Below, piece after piece: positions 8,291 through 17,152 of a stretch of DNA of 64,000 nt. Within the stretch, counting starts at the first letter, position 1; the number at the start of each line of letters is the position of its first letter. Position numbers and translations under genes: made by a program. The notes below the pieces were generated by a model, which saw nothing but the letters and a program-made list of their open reading frames with translations, was not told the DNA's origin and did no database searches. Origin of the DNA: Streptomyces sp. NBC_00285 (lineage in GTDB: Bacteria > Actinomycetota > Actinomycetes > Streptomycetales > Streptomycetaceae); NCBI RefSeq assembly GCF_036174265.1, contig NZ_CP108055.1, positions 8,494,001-8,558,000 on the forward strand, given 5' to 3'.

Positions 8291-8580
8291 GTGGCCGTGT
8301 CGAGATCGAGTACTGCACCCAGTGCCGCTGGCTGCCCCGCGCGGCGTGGCTGGCACAGGAACTGCTCACCACGTTCGAGACCGAACTGACGGAACTGGCC
8401 CTGAAGCCGGGCACGGGCGGTGTCTTCGTCGTCCGCGTCGACGACGAGGTCGTCTGGGACCGGCGTGAGCAGGGCTTCCCGGAGCCGACGGCGGTCAAGC
8501 AGGCCGTACGCGACCGAGTGGCCCCGGGAAGGTCCCTGGGCCACTCGGACAGGGTCTCTCAGGAGGACGTCAGCCCTTGA
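8287..8580 (+). CDS. SelT/SelW/SelH (Rdx) family thioredoxin-like protein
   Basis: A 97-aa protein with an N-terminal CxxC redox motif (EYCTQCRWLPRAAWLAQELL) and the typical small thioredoxin-like fold ending in FVVRVDDEVVWDRREQGFPE. In selenoprotein relatives the second Cys is Sec; here both are Cys. Its ATG overlaps the stop of the HipA-like kinase (ATGA), so the two are co-translated. Its 3' end overlaps the convergent aceB stop by 11 bp. Confidence 0.85.
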   Translation: MSGRVEIEYCTQCRWLPRAAWLAQELLTTFETELTELALKPGTGGVFVVRVDDEVVWDRREQGFPEPTAVKQAVRDRVAPGRSLGHSDRVSQEDVSP

Positions 8581-10195
8581 GCTGCTCGTACGCGGGCAGC
8601 GTCAGGAAGTCCGCATAGTCGGCGTCGAGGGAGACCTGGAGCAGCAGGTCGTGGGCCTGCTGCCAGTGGCCGGCCGTGAAGGCCTCCTCGCCGATCTCCC
8701 GGCGGATGTCCGAGAGCTCCTCGGCGGCCACCTTGCGGGCCAGCTCGGGGGTCGCGCGCTCGCCGTTCTCGAACTCGACGCCCGCGTTGATCCACTGCCA
8801 GATCTGCGAGCGGGAGATCTCGGCGGTGGCCGCGTCCTCCATGAGGTTGAAGATGGCGACCGCGCCGAGCCCGCGCAGCCACGCCTCGATGTAACGGATG
8901 CCCACCTGAACGGCGTTGACCAGGCCGTTGTACGTCGGCCTGGCCTCCAGGGAGTCGACGGCGATCAGGTCGGCCGCCTCGACGTGGACGTCCTCGCGCA
9001 GCCGGTCCTTCTGGTTCGGCCTGTCGCCGAGGACCTTGTCGAAGGACTCCATGGCGATCGGGACCAGGTCGGGGTGGGCGACCCAGGAGCCGTCGAAACC
9101 GTCGCCGGCCTCGCGGTCCTTGTCGGCGCGCACCTTCTCGAAGGCCACCTTGTTGACCTCGGCGTCCCGGCGCGAGGGGATGAAGGCCGCCATGCCGCCG
9201 ATCGCGTGCGCGCCGCGCTTGTGGCAGGTGCGCACCAGGAGTTCGGTGTACGCCCGCATGAACGGGGCCGTCATCGTGACCAGGTTGCGGTCGGGCAGGA
9301 CGAACCTGGCGCCGCCGTCACGGAAGTTCTTCACGATGGAGAACAGGTAGTCCCAGCGGCCCGCGTTCAACCCCGAGGCGTGGTCGCGGAGTTCGTAGAG
9401 GATCTCCTCCATCTCGTACGCGGCCGTGATCGTCTCGATGAGGACGGTCGCGCGGACGGTGCCCTGCGGGATGCCGTTGTACTCCTGCGCGAAGACGAAC
9501 ACGTCGTTCCACAGGCGCGCTTCGAGGTGCGACTCGGTCTTCGGGAGGTAGAAGTACGGGCCCTTGCCGAGGTCGATCAGGCGCTGGGCGTTGTGGAAGA
9601 AGTAGAGCCCGAAGTCGACGAGGGAGCCCGGTACCTGGGCGCCGTCGGCATCGACGAGGTGCCGCTCGTTCAGGTGCCAGCCGCGCGGTCGCATGACGAC
9701 GGTGGCGAGCTCTTCGTCGGGGCGCAGGGCGTACGACTTGCCGGACCTCTCGTCGGTGAAGTCGATGGTGCGGGTGTAGGCGTCCGCGAGGTTGACCTGG
9801 CCGAGGACGACGTTCTCCCACGTCGGTGCCGACGCGTCCTCGAAGTCCGCGAGCCACACCTTGGCACCGGAGTTGAGGGCGTTGACGGTCATCTTGCGGT
9901 CGGTGGGGCCGGTGATCTCGACCCGGCGGTCGTCGAGGGCCGCGGGGGAGGGGGCCACCTTCCAGGAGTCGTCCGCACGGATCGCGGCGGTCTCCGGGAG
10001 GAAGTCGAGCGTGGAGGTGCGGGCGATCTCGGCGCGGCGCTCACCGCGGCGGGCGAGGAGCTCGTCGCGCCGGGGCGTGAACCGGAGGTGCAGCTCGGCC
10101 ACGAAGGCGAGGGCCGCCTCGGTGAGGACCTCCTCCTGCCGCGGCAGGGGCTCGGCGTCGACGATGGCCAGCGGGGACGGCGCTGGTGCGGACAT
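8570..10195 (-). CDS. aceB: Malate synthase A
   Basis: A 541-aa malate synthase condensing glyoxylate and acetyl-CoA to malate. Landmarks include WLADFEDASAPTWEN, RPRGWHLNE, RATVLIETITAAYEMEEIL, RWDYLFS, GMAAFIPSRR, and MEDAATAEISRSQIWQW with the catalytic Asp region. Length is typical of the A isoform. A GGAAG ribosome site precedes the ATG. In this neighbourhood it consumes glyoxylate released by allantoin breakdown (allB and alc at 13-15.7 kb), although isocitrate-lyase glyoxylate is an alternative source. A TTCC-N7-GGAA palindrome about 105 bp upstream matches those beside allB. Confidence 0.95.
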   Translation of the reverse strand: MSAPAPSPLAIVDAEPLPRQEEVLTEAALAFVAELHLRFTPRRDELLARRGERRAEIARTSTLDFLPETAAIRADDSWKVAPSPAALDDRRVEITGPTDRKMTVNALNSGAKVWLADFEDASAPTWENVVLGQVNLADAYTRTIDFTDERSGKSYALRPDEELATVVMRPRGWHLNERHLVDADGAQVPGSLVDFGLYFFHNAQRLIDLGKGPYFYLPKTESHLEARLWNDVFVFAQEYNGIPQGTVRATVLIETITAAYEMEEILYELRDHASGLNAGRWDYLFSIVKNFRDGGARFVLPDRNLVTMTAPFMRAYTELLVRTCHKRGAHAIGGMAAFIPSRRDAEVNKVAFEKVRADKDREAGDGFDGSWVAHPDLVPIAMESFDKVLGDRPNQKDRLREDVHVEAADLIAVDSLEARPTYNGLVNAVQVGIRYIEAWLRGLGAVAIFNLMEDAATAEISRSQIWQWINAGVEFENGERATPELARKVAAEELSDIRREIGEEAFTAGHWQQAHDLLLQVSLDADYADFLTLPAYEQLKG

Positions 10196-10299
10196 GAGCT
10201 GTCACTTCCTTCAGCGGTGGCACCGGGTGCCAGTCGAACCGGGTACGCGATCGGCGCCCTTCACCAGGGGCGGGACGCTTCTGAACAGTGGATACTAGT

Positions 10300-10314
10300 T
10301 TCCTCATCGTGGAA
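10300..10314. promoter_or_regulatory. Putative AllR operator upstream of aceB
   Basis: TTCC (10300-10303), 7-base spacer, GGAA (10311-10314). Identical half-sites and spacing occur at 13042-13056 and 13150-13164 in the allR/allB region, and GGAAGTT is shared with the latter. IclR-family AllR is known to repress aceB and the allantoin genes in Streptomyces coelicolor; that this motif is its site here is an inference. Confidence 0.65.
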
Positions 10315-10380
10315 GTTCAATCGTTTGTTGATATCGAGATTCTCCGAGTCGAGCCAACGTGGCGCTCAGTGCCAGGATGC

Positions 10381-10980
10381 TCACTCAAGGTGCGCCAGAT
10401 CGGCCGGTGTGTCGATGTCGTAGGGCTCGGCCACGTCCGCGCACTCGACGAGCGTGATGGCGTCCTGGTGATCCCTCAGGTAGGCGCGTGCCCCCCGGTC
10501 CCCGGTCGCACTCGCGGCGATCGGGGCCCAGTGCGCGGCGCCGAAGAGGACGGGATGACCGCGTACGCCGTCGTAGGCGGCCGACACGAGCGAGAAGTCG
10601 TCCTCGTGGGCGGCGAGCACCCGGCGCACCGCCGCCGCCCCGATCCCGGGCTGGTCGACGAGCGACACGAGCGCCGCCCGCGCCCCCGTACCGGCCAGCG
10701 AGTCGAGCCCGGCCCGCAGGGACGACCCCATGCCGTCGGCCCACGCCGGGTTCTCCACGAGCACGCAACCGCCGAGTTCCGCCCGCTCCCGTACGACCGC
10801 TGCGGCGGCCCCCAGGACCACGTGCACGCGGGCACAGCCGGCCGCACGCAGGACACCGACCGCGTGTTCGACGAGCGGCCGGCCCCGGTGTTCGAGCAAC
10901 GCCTTGGGCCGCCCGCCGAGCCGCCGCCCCCCGCCCGCCGCGAGAAGCAGCCCGGCGACCTGCTGTTCGTTCTCCGTCAT
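10381..10980 (-). CDS. MobA/MocA-like nucleotidyltransferase
   Basis: A 199-aa GT-A fold nucleotidyltransferase with the signature LLLAAGGGRRLGGRPKALLE near the N-terminus, VHVVLGAAA, and NPAWADGMGSSLRAGL. These are features of CTP:molybdopterin cytidylyltransferase relatives that mature cofactors for molybdenum hydroxylases. The context (purine and allantoin degradation) would suit xanthine dehydrogenase cofactor work, but no such dehydrogenase is in the window. ATG 10980 has GCAGGAC upstream. It is divergent from the small gene at 11159. Confidence 0.85.
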   Translation of the reverse strand: MTENEQQVAGLLLAAGGGRRLGGRPKALLEHRGRPLVEHAVGVLRAAGCARVHVVLGAAAAVVRERAELGGCVLVENPAWADGMGSSLRAGLDSLAGTGARAALVSLVDQPGIGAAAVRRVLAAHEDDFSLVSAAYDGVRGHPVLFGAAHWAPIAASATGDRGARAYLRDHQDAITLVECADVAEPYDIDTPADLAHLE

Positions 10981-11158
10981 GCGTCCTGCATACCTGACGC
11001 GCCGGAGTGCGCCCGGTTTCAGCGGGCCGGAATTCGGTCCGCACGGTGGCGCCGGGCGCACTCCGTGGCGTTTACTGACCCGCGTCCCTCGGCGTCCGAC
11101 CAACACCGAAGGGGCTTCACGACGCTGGAGCGCACGACGGCGTGCGAGGGGGAGAGCT

Positions 11159-11470
11159 GTGTTGCGGAGCTTGGGGCAGAGGCCAGTGACCGGCAGTGAC
11201 AACGATCCGAGAGTGGCGGAACTGCGGACCGCGGTGTCCCGGCTGCGCCGCGAACTCGCCGCGCACCCGGCCGAGTTCCCCGACCGGGGCATCGCCGAGG
11301 ACGAACTCGCCGCGCTCGCCGCCATGACGGTGTACGGGCAACCCGAAGTCCCGCGGCTACGCCGGTCGTTGCTGCTGATCGCCGGAGCGATCGGCTCGGT
11401 CAGCGCGCTGTCACGGGGGCTGACGGCGGTACGCGACGCGGTGGAGCTGTTCGGGGAACCGCGCCGCTAG
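11159..11470 (+). CDS. Small conserved actinobacterial protein (DUF5955-like)
   Basis: A protein of about 103 aa, mostly helical (VAELRTAVSRLRRELAAHPAE) with a hydrophobic segment SLLLIAGAIGSVSALS. GTG 11159 is chosen for the GAGGGGGAGA ribosome site just upstream; a GTG at 11186 is a weaker alternative. It is recognised only as a conserved hypothetical family found near allantoin genes. Its stop overlaps the stop of the convergent gene (CTAG). No function can be assigned. Confidence 0.7.
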   Translation: MLRSLGQRPVTGSDNDPRVAELRTAVSRLRRELAAHPAEFPDRGIAEDELAALAAMTVYGQPEVPRLRRSLLLIAGAIGSVSALSRGLTAVRDAVELFGEPRR

Positions 11471-12150
11471 GGGAACGAGCCCCGGTAACCCTTGTGCGAG
11501 CCCCGGTGCTCGAACTCCGGGCAGAGCCAGGTCTCCTGGACGAACTCGGTGAGGTCCTGCCAGAGGGCGAAGATGCCGGTCGGGCCGTGCTTGCCGGACA
11601 CCTGCCGGTAGCGGTCCTTGGTGTCGCGGAAGCAGGCCAGCCCGGCCATGAAACCGCTGCCAACCGGGTTGTAGTCGGACCACGCGCACGAGATGCAGGC
11701 CCGCAAGCGGTCTCCAGGCGGCAGCTTGCGCTGAATGTCGACCAGCGCCTCCTCGAACCAGCCCTGGCCGTCCGCGTTGCGGTACTCACGCCCGTCGAGA
11801 CGCAGGGTGACGGCCAGAGTCTCCGCATCCAGGCCGCGGCCCGGGCCCGCCGGCCCTCCGAGCCGCAGCGCGCAGTGCAGCACGCCCGGCCGTACGCCGG
11901 ACCCTTGGACCTCGACCGGCATCGGCACCTGCCATTCCAGGAGGCAGGAGCACAGCCCGCCGTCGAAGAACGCGAACGCCTGCTCGGGTGGCTCACCGTT
12001 CAGGGCACCGAGATCGTCCATGGACTCGCTCTCGAAGACGACACCCCTGATCGTCGTACGGATCAGCTCCCGGCCGTCCGACTCGAAGACGATCTCCTCC
12101 GTGCCGTGCCGGTCGGTGTACCGCCCCGGCCAGCGCTGAAGGGCCGTCAT
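11467..12150 (-). CDS. Conserved hypothetical protein (DUF6304-like)
   Basis: A 227-aa soluble protein without signal peptide or membrane helices. It contains several cysteines and histidines (GGLCSCLLEWQ, RACISCAWSDYNP, ETWLCPEFEHRGSHKG) that might bind metal. Its ATG overlaps the TGA of the upstream IclR regulator by four bases, so it is co-translated with it. The family is recognised only tentatively and no reaction can be proposed. Confidence 0.75.
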   Translation of the reverse strand: MTALQRWPGRYTDRHGTEEIVFESDGRELIRTTIRGVVFESESMDDLGALNGEPPEQAFAFFDGGLCSCLLEWQVPMPVEVQGSGVRPGVLHCALRLGGPAGPGRGLDAETLAVTLRLDGREYRNADGQGWFEEALVDIQRKLPPGDRLRACISCAWSDYNPVGSGFMAGLACFRDTKDRYRQVSGKHGPTGIFALWQDLTEFVQETWLCPEFEHRGSHKGYRGSFP

Positions 12151-12941
12151 GCCGGGTTCTGGCTGGCCAGTGCTTCGGAGAGTTCGCCGGCCACCTGCTG
12201 CAGCACCGGCACGATCTTCTCGGTGGCCGCCTCGGTGACCCGTCCCGCCGGGCCGGAGATCGAAATAGCGGCCGGGGTGGGGGAGTTGGGCACCGAGACC
12301 GCGAGGCAGCGGACGCCGATCTCCTGCTCGTTGTCGTCGACGGCGTACCCCTGGCTGCGCACCGCCTCCAGGGCCGCGAGGAAGCCGTCCGGCGTGGTGA
12401 TCGTCTTCTCCGTCGCGGCCGGCATGCCGGTGCGGGCGAGGAGCGCGCGCACCTCGTTGTCGGGGGTGTGGGCGAGCAGGGCCTTGCCGACGCCCGTGGA
12501 GTGCGGCAGGACGCGCCGGCCGACCTCGGTGAACATCCGCATCGAGTGCTTCGACGGCACCTGGGCGACGTAGACGATCTCGTCGCCGTCGAGCAGCGCC
12601 ATGTTGGCCGTCTCGCCGGTCTCCTCGACCAGACGGGCGAGGTAGGGGCGGGCCCAGGTGCCGAGCAGCCGGGCGGACGACTCGCCGAGGCGGATCAGGC
12701 GCGGGCCCAGGGCGTAGCGACGGTTGGGCTGCTGGCGGACGTATCCGCAGGTCACGAGGGTCCGCATCAGGCGGTGGATGGTGGGCAGCGGCAGTCCGCT
12801 GCTCGCGGACAGTTCGCTCAGTCCGACCTCTCCGCCCGCGTCCGCCATCCGCTCCAGCAGGTCGAAGGCGCGCTCGAGGGACTGGACCCCGCCACCGGAG
12901 GACTTGGCGGAGTCGGTGGTGCTGGCGCTGGACGTCGGCAC
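12147..12941 (-). CDS. allR: IclR-family regulator of allantoin genes (AllR-type)
   Basis: A 264-aa protein with an N-terminal IclR winged helix (VQSLERAFDLLERMADAGGE, then LPLPTIHRLMRTL). The C-terminal effector domain includes TGVGKALLAH and DDNEQEIGVRCLAVSV. The GTG start has GAAAGGAA upstream. The position directly divergent from allB and near aceB matches the known AllR regulator of Streptomyces, a repressor relieved by glyoxylate-type or allantoin-derived ligands. Two TTCC-N7-GGAA palindromes lie in its intergenic region. The gene symbol rests on synteny and family, not on a search. Confidence 0.85.
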   Translation of the reverse strand: MPTSSASTTDSAKSSGGGVQSLERAFDLLERMADAGGEVGLSELSASSGLPLPTIHRLMRTLVTCGYVRQQPNRRYALGPRLIRLGESSARLLGTWARPYLARLVEETGETANMALLDGDEIVYVAQVPSKHSMRMFTEVGRRVLPHSTGVGKALLAHTPDNEVRALLARTGMPAATEKTITTPDGFLAALEAVRSQGYAVDDNEQEIGVRCLAVSVPNSPTPAAISISGPAGRVTEAATEKIVPVLQQVAGELSEALASQNPA

Positions 12942-13041
12942 GGCGCGTTCCTTTCGGGGCTGGCGGAAGGGCAGAAGCCTACCCGGCAGTCGGTTGACTC
13001 CCCGCTGGTGCGTAGCTACGTTCTGCTTGCTGGAATTCTAA

Positions 13042-13056
13042 TTCCGCTTTGTGGAA
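13042..13056. promoter_or_regulatory. Putative AllR operator (regulator-proximal)
   Basis: TTCC (13042-13045), GCTTTGT, GGAA (13053-13056). An adjoining palindrome GGAATT-CT-AATTCC (13032-13045) shares the left half. It sits about 100 bp upstream of the regulator start, suitable for autoregulation. Confidence 0.6.
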
Positions 13057-13149
13057 ACGTCTAGAGAGTCGACGTCGGGTGCACTGTGGGGAAGTGTGCC
13101 CTTGACGGCACTCGAACGGGAGTGAAGACTCCTTCAACAGAAAGTTGAA

Positions 13150-13164
13150 TTCCGTTACGCGGAA
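13150..13164. promoter_or_regulatory. Putative AllR operator (allB-proximal)
   Basis: TTCC (13150-13153), GTTACGC, GGAA (13161-13164), only 27 bp ahead of the allB GTG, where binding would block transcription or initiation. Flanking GTTGAA and GTTAAC extend partial symmetry. Confidence 0.62.
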
Positions 13165-13190
13165 GTTAACGGCGGCAGAGAGGGGTCCGG

Positions 13191-14531
13191 GTGTCCGGCA
13201 CAGAACTGGTGCTGCGCTCGACGCGCGTCGTCACGCCCGAGGGGACGCGGGCCGCGTCGGTAGCGGTCGCGGGCGGCAGGATCACGGCGGTGCTGCCGTA
13301 CGACGCCCCCGTACCCGAAGGGGCCCGTCTGGAGGACCTCGGCGACGACGTCCTGCTGCCCGGCCTGGTCGACACCCACGTGCACGTCAACGACCCCGGC
13401 CGCACCGAGTGGGAGGGCTTCTGGACCGCCACGCGCGCGGCGGCGGCCGGCGGCATCACCACCCTGGTCGACATGCCGCTCAACTCCCTCCCGCCCACGA
13501 CGACGGTCGACAACCTCCGTACGAAGCAGGAAGTCGCCGCCGACAAGGCCCACATCGACGTCGGCTTCTGGGGCGGCGCCCTGCCCGACAACGTCAAGGA
13601 CCTGCGCCCGCTGCACGAGTCGGGCGTGTTCGGCTTCAAGGCGTTCCTGTCGCCGTCCGGGGTCGACGAGTTCCCGCATCTCGACAAGGACGGGCTCGCC
13701 CGGTCCCTGGCCGAGATCGCCTCCTTCGACGGCCTGCTGATCGTGCACGCGGAGGACCCGCACCACCTTGAGGCCGCCCCGCAGCAGGGCGGCCCCAAGT
13801 ACGCCGACTTCCTGGCCTCCCGCCCCCGGGACGCCGAGGACACCGCGATCGCCCAACTCATCGCCCAGGCGAAGCGGTTGGACGCCCGCGTGCACGTCCT
13901 GCATCTCTCGTCGAGCGACGCGCTCCCGCTGATCGCCCGGGCCAGGGCGGAGGGCGTCCGCATCACCGTCGAGACCTGCCCGCACTACCTCACCCTCACC
14001 GCCGAGGAAGTCCCGGACGGCGCCAGCGAGTTCAAGTGCTGCCCGCCCATCCGCGAGTCCGCCAACCAGGACCTGCTGTGGCAGGCGCTCGCCGACGGCA
14101 CCATCGACTGCGTGGTCACCGACCACTCGCCGTCCACCGCCGACCTCAAGACGGACGACTTCGCGACGGCGTGGGGCGGCATCTCGGGCCTGCAGCTGAG
14201 CCTGGCGGCAGTCTGGACGGAGGCCCGCAAGCGCGGTCACTCGCTGGAGGACGTGGTCCGCTGGATGTCGGCGCGCACGGCCGAACTGGTGGGCCTCGAC
14301 GCACGCAAGGGCGCCATCGAGGCCGGCCGCGACGCCGACTTCGCCGTCCTCGCGCCCGACGAGACGTTCACCGTGGACCCCGCGGCCCTCCAGCACCGCA
14401 ACCGGGTCACCGCATACGCGGGCAAGACCCTGTACGGCGTCGTGAAGTCGACCTGGCTGCGGGGCCGACCCATCGTGGTGAACGGCGAGTTCACGCCCCC
14501 ACAGGGCCAACTGCTCAGCCGCACGCCCTGA
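13191..14531 (+). CDS. allB: Allantoinase
   Basis: A 446-aa cyclic amidohydrolase opening allantoin to allantoate. The binuclear metal site is complete: [10 protein letters not shown] (two His), FKAFLSPSG (carbamylated Lys), a His in [11 protein letters not shown], a His in [10 protein letters not shown], and Asp in VTDHSP. The family motif GLVDTHVH and a C-terminal beta-sandwich ([14 protein letters not shown]) are also present. The GTG start follows a GAGAGGGGT ribosome site. It forms an operon with allantoicase 38 bp downstream, opposite the AllR-type regulator. Confidence 0.96.
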   Translation: MSGTELVLRSTRVVTPEGTRAASVAVAGGRITAVLPYDAPVPEGARLEDLGDDVLLPGLVDTHVHVNDPGRTEWEGFWTATRAAAAGGITTLVDMPLNSLPPTTTVDNLRTKQEVAADKAHIDVGFWGGALPDNVKDLRPLHESGVFGFKAFLSPSGVDEFPHLDKDGLARSLAEIASFDGLLIVHAEDPHHLEAAPQQGGPKYADFLASRPRDAEDTAIAQLIAQAKRLDARVHVLHLSSSDALPLIARARAEGVRITVETCPHYLTLTAEEVPDGASEFKCCPPIRESANQDLLWQALADGTIDCVVTDHSPSTADLKTDDFATAWGGISGLQLSLAAVWTEARKRGHSLEDVVRWMSARTAELVGLDARKGAIEAGRDADFAVLAPDETFTVDPAALQHRNRVTAYAGKTLYGVVKSTWLRGRPIVVNGEFTPPQGQLLSRTP

Positions 14532-14569
14532 TTCACCCGCACCGGACCACCTCTGAAAGGTACAAGTAC

Positions 14570-15685
14570 GTGACGGCGATTGTGAGCTTCACCGGCGACG
14601 CGAACCCGTACGGCGGCGGTGACCCGTACGCGGACTACCGCACCGCGGACTTCCCCTTCACCCAGTACGCCGACCTCGCCGCCCGGCAGCTCGGCGCCGG
14701 CGTCATCGCCGCCAACGACGAGTTCTTCGCCGAGCGCGAGAACCTGCTGATGCCGGAGCCGGCCGAGTTCGATCCCGAGCACTTCGGGCACAAAGGCAAG
14801 ATCATGGACGGCTGGGAGACGCGGCGCCGCCGTGGGGCCTCGGCCGGGCACCCCTGGCCGACGACCGAGGACCACGACTGGGCGCTGGTGCGCCTCGGCG
14901 CGCCCGGCGTGATCCGGGGCATCGTGGTCGACACGGCGCACTTCCGCGGCAACTATCCGCAGGCGGTGTCGGTGGAGGGCACGTCCGTCCCCGGCGCACC
15001 GTCCCCGGAGGAACTGCTGGGCGACGACGTAAAGTGGACGACGCTCGTCCCGCGCACGCCGGTCGGCGGTCACGCGGCGAACGGCTTCGCCGTATCGCTC
15101 GAACAGCGTTTCACGCACCTGCGGGTCAACCAGCATCCCGACGGCGGCATCGCCCGCCTGCGCGTGTACGGCGAGGTCGTGCCGGACCCCGCGTGGCTGG
15201 CGGTCCTCGGCACCTTCGACGTGGTCGCCCTGGAGAACGGCGGCCAGGCCGAGGACGCGTCGAACCTGTTCTACTCGCCGGCGTCCAACACCATCCAGCC
15301 CGGGCGCTCCCGCAAGATGGACGACGGCTGGGAGACGCGGCGACGCCGTGACCGTGGCAACGACTGGATCCGCTACCGCCTCGCCGCCCAGTCCCGGATC
15401 CGGGCGATCGAGATCGACACGGCGTATCTGAAGGGGAACAGCGCGGGCTGGGCATCGGTCTCGGTCCGCGACGGAGACGAGGCCGACTGGCTCGAGATCC
15501 TGCCGCGCACCCGCCTCCAGCCCGACACCAACCACCGCTTCGTCCTGCCCGAGCCGGCGGTGGGGACGCATGCACGCGTGGACATCTTCCCGGACGGCGG
15601 GATCTCACGGCTGCGACTGTTCGGGTCGCTGACGGAGGCGGGTACGGCGGCCCTGTCGGCGAGGCACCAGGAACTGGGCGGCTGA
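14570..15685 (+). CDS. alc: Allantoicase
   Basis: A 371-aa enzyme splitting allantoate to ureidoglycolate and urea. It is built of two homologous allantoicase (jelly-roll) repeats, visible as the twice-occurring DGWETRRRR motif, each followed by a WxxxRL strand and by VDTAHFRGN or IDTAYLKGN. NQHPDGGIARLRVYG and DIFPDGGISRLRLFG close the two halves. GTG 14570 is preceded by GAAAGG. It follows allB in the same operon; no ureidoglycolate lyase is visible in the window. A hairpin and an 80-bp tandem repeat array follow. Confidence 0.95.
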   Translation: MTAIVSFTGDANPYGGGDPYADYRTADFPFTQYADLAARQLGAGVIAANDEFFAERENLLMPEPAEFDPEHFGHKGKIMDGWETRRRRGASAGHPWPTTEDHDWALVRLGAPGVIRGIVVDTAHFRGNYPQAVSVEGTSVPGAPSPEELLGDDVKWTTLVPRTPVGGHAANGFAVSLEQRFTHLRVNQHPDGGIARLRVYGEVVPDPAWLAVLGTFDVVALENGGQAEDASNLFYSPASNTIQPGRSRKMDDGWETRRRRDRGNDWIRYRLAAQSRIRAIEIDTAYLKGNSAGWASVSVRDGDEADWLEILPRTRLQPDTNHRFVLPEPAVGTHARVDIFPDGGISRLRLFGSLTEAGTAALSARHQELGG

Positions 15686-15702
15686 GACAGGGACCTTCGC
15701 GC

Positions 15703-15726
15703 CGGGGCGGGAAAACCCCTGCCCCG
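15703..15726 (+). terminator. Hairpin terminator after alc
   Basis: CGGGGC-GGG, AAAA loop, CCC-ct-GCCCCG, starting 17 bases after the alc stop. The stem has a two-base bulge. Confidence 0.7.
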
Positions 15727-15730
15727 CCGC

Positions 15731-15970
15731 CGAGTTACGGCCGCGGACGGCAGCGTCTGCTGCACGTTGACGCCGCGAGCCCGGCGTGAGTGGGGGTGAC
15801 CCACTCACGCCGGGTTGCGGCCGCTGGTGACAGCGTCTGCTGCACGTTGACGCTGCGAGTCCGCCGGGTACGGGGGTGCGTCACTCACGCCGAGTTGCGG
15901 CCGCGGGCGGCAGTGTCTGCTGCACGTTCGTGCCGCTGGCCCACCGTGTGCGGGGTGCCTTACTCGCGCC
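15731..15970. repeat. Three tandem 80-bp repeats with internal hairpin
   Basis: Units begin at 15731, 15811 and 15891 with exact 80-bp period. Shared blocks include CGAGTTGCGGCCGC, GTCTGCTGCACGTT and ACTCACGC. The junction of units 1 and 2 forms a perfect 15-bp stem (15780-15794 with 15800-15814, loop GGTGA); later units carry decayed versions. The array separates the convergent alc and SDR genes, so it may act as bidirectional terminator DNA or be a decaying repeat element. Confidence 0.85.
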
Positions 15971-16000
15971 GTGGGACTGTCGCGGGAGGCAGCCGCCGTC

Positions 16001-16747
16001 TCATGCCGCGTGTCCGCCGTCCACGGCGAACTCCGCGCCGGTGACATAGTCCGCCCCGGCCAGATACGTCACCATCGACGCCACTTCCTCCGCCGTACCG
16101 AACCGCCCCAGCGCGGTCATCGCGGCCTGTCCCGCCGCGAACGGCCCGGCCGCCGGGTTCATGTCGGTGTCGGTGGGGCCCGGGTGGACGATGTTCGCCG
16201 TGATCCCCCGCGGGCCCAGCTCGCGCGCGAGTGCCTTCGTCAGCCCGGTCAGAGCGGACTTGCTCGTCGCGTACAGGGTTCCGCCCGGGCCCGGCACACG
16301 CTGGGTCATACAGGTGCCGATCATGATGATCCGGCCACCCGGACCCATGTGCGCGGCCGCGGCCTGCGAGGTCAGGAACACCCCGCGCACGTTGACGGAC
16401 AGCACCCGGTCGATGTCCACGAGGGACAGGCCGTCCAACGGGCCGAGCACACCCACACCCGCGTTGTTCACCAGCACGTCCAGCCCGCCGAGCGCCTCCG
16501 TCGTGCGCCGCACCGACCCCGCCGCCTCCTCGGCGTCCGCGGAGTCGGCCCGCAGAGCCACGGCCCGGCGTCCCAGGGCCTCGACGCGCCGTACGACGTC
16601 CGCGGCCCCCTCCTTGCCGCTCACATACGTCACGGCCACATCCGCCCCCTCCCGCGCCAGTTGCAGTGCCGTGGCCGCGCCGATACCCCGGCTGCCGCCC
16701 GTGACGAGTGCGACCTTGCCGTGCAGAGTTCCGTAAGTCGTTGTCAT
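16001..16747 (-). CDS. Classical SDR-family oxidoreductase
   Basis: A 248-aa short-chain dehydrogenase/reductase with the cofactor motif TGGSRGIG, NNAG, active-site Tyr and Lys in YATSK, and the C-terminal VDGGH typical of FabG-like enzymes that use NADP(H). The substrate is unknown. ATG 16747 is chosen; an in-frame ATG three codons upstream is possible. The gene stands alone between the repeat array and a 400-bp intergenic region. Confidence 0.9.
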   Translation of the reverse strand: MTTTYGTLHGKVALVTGGSRGIGAATALQLAREGADVAVTYVSGKEGAADVVRRVEALGRRAVALRADSADAEEAAGSVRRTTEALGGLDVLVNNAGVGVLGPLDGLSLVDIDRVLSVNVRGVFLTSQAAAAHMGPGGRIIMIGTCMTQRVPGPGGTLYATSKSALTGLTKALARELGPRGITANIVHPGPTDTDMNPAAGPFAAGQAAMTALGRFGTAEEVASMVTYLAGADYVTGAEFAVDGGHAA

Positions 16748-17152
16748 GACGTCCATCCCACCGGCCCGAGCCCGGGATCGCTGGCGGCGCTCGGACATCG
16801 ACCTCGGCCATGCCGACGTCCCGGCCCTCACGCTCCCGCACGCAAGGCGCCCGACCGGGACGTCGGGGCCACCGCAACTACGTAGAAGGGTCAGTGATTT
16901 CCCCGATGCGTCCAGCGCCGTGGCATTGAGAGCATGGCGAACCGGGGCCCGGGGGGCCGGGGGTGGCCGGTGCGGAGGGGGAGCGCATATGAGGGGGTCG
17001 CGGCAGCGGCATGCCGTTTCGCAGGGCGGGCGGCGATCGGCACCCGGGAGTGCAGCCCTCCGCACCGGCCGCGGCCCCTTCGCCTGCTCCAGCATCGCGA
17101 CCCCTCCAGCGAGCGGTCCGAGCATTCTCACGTGAAGAAAAGGGTGCATCCC
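16748..17152. other. Intergenic region between divergent genes, no supported gene
   Basis: About 400 bp separate the SDR start from the lipoprotein start. Open frames on the plus strand lack motifs and plausible composition. It should hold the promoters of both flanking genes, but no clear operator was seen. Confidence 0.5.

Noticed and set aside
7385..8580. HipBA toxin-antitoxin module
   Set aside because: There is no XRE antitoxin beside the kinase; its partner is a thioredoxin-fold protein.
8420..10423. Long plus-strand frame opposite aceB
   Set aside because: A shadow of malate synthase codon bias; it has no motifs.
15731..15970. CRISPR array
   Set aside because: The units are 80-bp near-identical tandem repeats with no unique spacers and no cas genes.
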